Notes under the pieces: generated by a model
Database searches by the model: none
Seen by the model: the letters and a program-made list of their open reading frames with translations, nothing else
What the model was told of the DNA's origin: nothing
Translations under genes and position numbers: made by a program
From: Paludibacteraceae bacterium
Lineage (GTDB): Bacteria > Bacteroidota > Bacteroidia > Bacteroidales > Paludibacteraceae
Assembly (NCBI GenBank): GCA_017553575.1
Contig: JAFZKQ010000103.1
Span: 1 to 52,913 of the forward strand
Length of the DNA stretch: 52,913 nt
Direction: 5' to 3'
Part shown: positions 51,701-52,913 of the stretch, piece after piece
How positions within the stretch are numbered: the stretch's first letter is position 1
Layout: each line of letters begins with the position of its first letter

Positions 51701-52913
51701 TACCGATATGTCAAGGGTGGGGACTATACGAACTCCTATGCCGTGACGAGCCACTACGACCCGCAGCATCCTAACGATCCGTTGCTGACCGTGACCCACG
51801 TGGACGGCCTCGGGCGACCTTACCAAGTGAAGAAAGAGGCGGAAATCTACGACAAAGGCGTGAAGTTCATTGTCTCGGGAAAGGTGAAATACGACGCCCT
51901 CGGACGGACCGTCGAGACGACGCACCCGACGACCTGCGAGCCTTCGAACGCCTTGAAGATTGTCGGCTTTAGCGATAACTTGCTCAATTCCAGTACTTAC
52001 GACGCCATCGACCGACCATTGACGCAGACCTTGCCGGGCGACGATTCTGGGGCGGCGAGCGTCACACAGATGGCCTACACCATCGAGAACGGCAGGATGA
52101 AGACGACCGTCGTGGCTCCGAACGAAGACGTCTCGCACACCTACACCAACGGTGCCGGCCAGACGGTGAGGACGGAACGGCACGAGCCTAAAACTAAGGA
52201 AGTTGTGCCGATAGATTACTATTTTGATCCGATCGGTCAGTTGGACAGCTTGATCGACGCAGGCAACAACGTGACCCGCTATGCTTACGACATGGCAGGC
52301 AGGAAACTCTCCGTAAGCCATCCGTCGGTGGGCTTGACCACGTTCCTTTATGACTTGACGGGCAACGTGTTGCAGAAGCGCACGGCCAACGGTGATTCGA
52401 TCAATTACAAATATGAGTATAACCGCTTGACGAAAGTGCAATACCCACGCCATCCGGAGAACAACGTGACCTACACCTACGGAGGCCGCAACGCCAACCA
52501 CAACCGTGTGGGAAGGCTCGCCCTCGTGGAGGACGGCTCCGGGGCCACGGAATACTTCTACGGCAAGATGGGCGAGGTGACGAAGCAGCGCAGGACGCTC
52601 GTCATCCCGAATGTAGCAGTGGCAACCTACACCACCGAATGGCGCTACGACAGCCATAACCGTTTGCTGGAGATGGTCTATCCCGACGAGGAGAAAGTGC
52701 GCTATAATTATAATTTAGGCGGTCAATTGTCGTCCGTTGTGGGAGAAAAGAAGTATCTTTACAAATATATTGACACCATCGGTTACGACATGTACGAGCA
52801 GCGTTCATACATCAAATATGGCAACGGCGTGGAGACGAACTACGGCTATTCGACGAATCGCCGCAGACTTGCTTCTCTTGACGTGGTTTCTCCGAAATAC
52901 GAGGGGAAGATCA
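45728..52913 (+). CDS. Giant secreted SpvB/TcdB-type RHS-repeat protein (3' end outside window)
   Basis: At least 2395 codons with no stop; the same frame was checked at 47.5, 49.0, 50.3 and 52.4 kb. ATG 45728 opens a signal peptide (MFKSGIELALFTLFLSVPAS). The SpvB domain is clear around residues 200-250 (PPARNGMSPNLTIQYSSDAG, WLGEGWNLS). Six DxNGDGxxD-type or similar calcium motifs of FG-GAP/VCBS repeats follow: VDLNGDGLPD, HDFNGDGLVD, VDLNGDGYPD, CDVNGDGLPD, MDINGDGLPD and DFDGDGFPD. The TcdB-middle region and YD repeats come next (FQYDRYGNLTKKLL, YHVDDLGRVDTIIAP). This is the layout of Tc toxin B subunits, which form a shell around a toxic C-terminus. G+C rises strongly toward the end. The tip is not visible. 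Confidence 0.9.
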   Translation, partial: MFKSGIELALFTLFLSVPASVMASESTFSTTQEMEKGQRARMEAPTAALDVEEGVLKSKLKISVSAIGESQLPKLEQGMTNVTDSFAGYRFLPHGEHFGGKGAKVVLGYDRTKIPSGYTEDDIRTYYYDEETGRWAALQRDSIDRTRRQIISRTTHFTDMINGVIQTPESPETQGFAPTMMSDLQAADPTANVQMIQAPQANSNGTATLSYSLEMPPARNGMSPNLTIQYSSDAGSGWLGEGWNLSTSSISVDTRWGVPLYDSEKQSETYLLDGQMLVDDDGVLAHRNPEGRRKSGKVNFHPRKEGAFSNIVRIGTSPSNYIWKVTDRKGTVYTYGDYLVTTRKDEEGAEVKDTTIVGVVKGAYQGDSSRIVISEWRLTRIEEVHGDYVTFSYADTLEPVAGGLEAMALYLDSMTAGNAGQKPHTIVTLENGVEKSIRRSDARYGYLTSSNRLLSKVSVFFEENYLRGYRFAYTDGAFSTDLLESVSHLDSKGNVFHTHKMEYHKMGEANGGDRSFFSGRNSFSSQPDVASLPSLLPDEINDAMNESFKTGFSMINSGSSDDGISVGGGCNVGVGPVFAGANYNYNHNSSDTRISLVDLNGDGLPDKVYTILGKLYYEPAIPGQGEFGERRSVPGAPRYFGHSKSSSHTLSEEVGVGYSAVSVSATFSQSWNESTTDAYFHDFNGDGLVDIAYKGNVYFNCLENGHPRFSEYSSDTDNKLEDMDESQIPNLKGITPNINRDSLELALLDSFPLHDAVRVWKAPFQGEVAITSVVRHQNNAGADAKYLDGVVYSIQHNEDVLERTELSDAVFNKSRTANVRKGDLLFFRLGSKKQGQNDNVDIEITIEYTTAEGIPALSEEGLSLRRFNSKEDFVGGVSATVMATAGSLLSFNAGEYRKQTPTLGDILLHIKCEYSDTLAPDVDQQKTVRVEEETIRLKADDIYTAGATDLRQIQVPADSNVVVTFSIQSELPFNDKNVSWNPVVNLTDAQSRTETFQVAPSRSLYSHYVDVLPAIRLTEGVENRVYVGSCDTLYKVMVLKSSEAVEDEERAYDDWMEANDNAPAEALEIRTYLYDEAGDSILGRIENGDSLPVRLLANKPIRVLSYFNAQLSDEAKVAVVFAREYQKVDGNGNPTGEADYEIVETLSTLRSFLSEDDQQLGLLYQGWGQFAYKGENDKILLEHLVLDKDKYDKGKIKAWSKSKDDPTVGAQVGEMVGKANRANFFAMGYNVESGLYHGATNSVYVTASTQSSSRLGKPIIDVDSIIPSYEQPTQKEGKSGTFFSPPIIASSFTSSKTLGGGINSGFGLSASSSETTVVTESSLVDLNGDGYPDWLSGDEDVVEVQYTKSNGSLSDRSGKRKFRFSSPQQAAEATSLGFSGKAEASAQTNNGRSTSQSVFNMRKVSFEFSKSSSPRSVSASGNGSKGDSKSDNDWCDVNGDGLPDMLFKNGEVRLNLGYSFTDPIEVEGIDDVDKSSSLSVGAGLGVSFPLCGSANISMGLNGTYTMNNSDFVLMDINGDGLPDKVTNSSADLEDILSLDFEGSCTVFLNKGLGKGFSDQPLTFNGSVGRSKSLSVSTYANGGATFYVWYLTLTPFVNGARSFSLSRTLNSVSDFDGDGFPDLLYSNDEKSVKVRFSQIGATNKLKSVTNPFGGTYTIEYAHTKPTTDHPGGKWAMSSLTVKDATDNPEIVSKFAYEEGRRDRREREFLGFGKVYTLCMDGGDTVRTLLQEFDVQHYLTAGSPTRTLVSGSDTTAKFRDEHTAYRHFSVSGAGTLTEAEPTEAQRLFTVPSEKRAVAYEQGTRLDLTRETFTYGSSYGNLDKYQFEDLTNDGYGYTTEIGYASAKYGTPNHVTVKGSDNTTYREVSASYGDEATPWAVTEMRQQLGDGEAVVNFQYDRYGNLTKKLLPENVNKERMFFTYLYDRKYNMYPERVEDAFGYRSEMEDYDYRYGIPLTVRDMNGYTVQYHVDDLGRVDTIIAPNEQSDEVPYTIAYRYVKGGDYTNSYAVTSHYDPQHPNDPLLTVTHVDGLGRPYQVKKEAEIYDKGVKFIVSGKVKYDALGRTVETTHPTTCEPSNALKIVGFSDNLLNSSTYDAIDRPLTQTLPGDDSGAASVTQMAYTIENGRMKTTVVAPNEDVSHTYTNGAGQTVRTERHEPKTKEVVPIDYYFDPIGQLDSLIDAGNNVTRYAYDMAGRKLSVSHPSVGLTTFLYDLTGNVLQKRTANGDSINYKYEYNRLTKVQYPRHPENNVTYTYGGRNANHNRVGRLALVEDGSGATEYFYGKMGEVTKQRRTLVIPNVAVATYTTEWRYDSHNRLLEMVYPDEEKVRYNYNLGGQLSSVVGEKKYLYKYIDTIGYDMYEQRSYIKYGNGVETNYGYSTNRRRLASLDVVSPKYEGKI

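Noticed and set aside
49772-52657. 961-residue minus-strand open frame
   Set aside because: Shadow of the GC-rich SpvB/RHS gene, whose plus frame shows FG-GAP and YD motifs throughout.

Overview
The window looks like a chromosomal segment from a member of the order Bacteroidales (phylum Bacteroidota). Three things point there. Many genes are preceded by the -7 box TAnnTTTG typical of this phylum's primary sigma factor, with few Shine-Dalgarno sites. Several genes belong to families I know mainly from Bacteroidota (DUF4294, an HhH-outer-membrane-barrel protein, NfnAB, the Tgt-LptF/G order). Lipoprotein signals and a degenerate type IX-like C-terminal domain also fit. I cannot name a genus.

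Layout. 1-1662 is the 3' part of a repeat-rich fibre-like protein ending in a histidine phosphatase domain. A tRNA-Trp gene follows on the minus strand. 2-10 kb is mostly core metabolism and information processing: a secreted alpha/beta hydrolase, the minus-strand operon ispD-recG-bcp-maa, a secreted GLUG-type protein, and the minus-strand operon ruvX-def-TPR. 9.66-12.65 kb holds metA behind a structured leader containing a terminator-like hairpin, then a U32-family protein. 12.8-15.7 kb is a complete four-gene set for GDP-D-glycero-alpha-D-manno-heptose (hddA, gmhA, hddC, gmhB), facing a GT4 glycosyltransferase. 17.0-19.3 kb encodes an NfnAB-type electron-bifurcating transhydrogenase. 20.7-24.8 kb carries tgt, an LptF/G permease, and the carboxyltransferase and biotin carrier of an acyl-CoA carboxylase or decarboxylase. 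24.9-30.2 kb on the minus strand holds an MltF-like transglycosylase, two tandem DUF1963 genes, a CE2-like esterase and a DUF4294 protein. 30.6-33.4 kb encodes a small barrel protein and a large protein joining helix-hairpin-helix motifs to a predicted outer-membrane barrel. 33.9-37.6 kb has an S24-like regulator and an MBOAT/SGNH acyl-transfer pair, and 37.8 kb a tRNA-Leu.

From about 38 kb to the end the window is accessory DNA. An AAA-ATPase/PD-(D/E)XK gene lies between two copies of a 39-bp direct repeat. Next comes an RHS locus: an AT-rich minus-strand ORF that begins exactly at the RHS core signature and ends in what I read as a phospholipase A2-like toxin domain; a lipoprotein gene overlapping its stop by ATGA (candidate immunity protein); a plus-strand RHS shaft lacking both the SpvB-type N-terminus and the tip, placed head-to-head with the tip ORF; and a very large secreted SpvB/TcdB-type RHS protein that runs off the right edge (at least 2395 codons, no stop). 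G+C-rich shafts beside an AT-rich tip, plus homologous shaft segments in both plus-strand genes, suggest a modular polymorphic-toxin locus that has been rearranged. This is the most promising part of the window for new biology.
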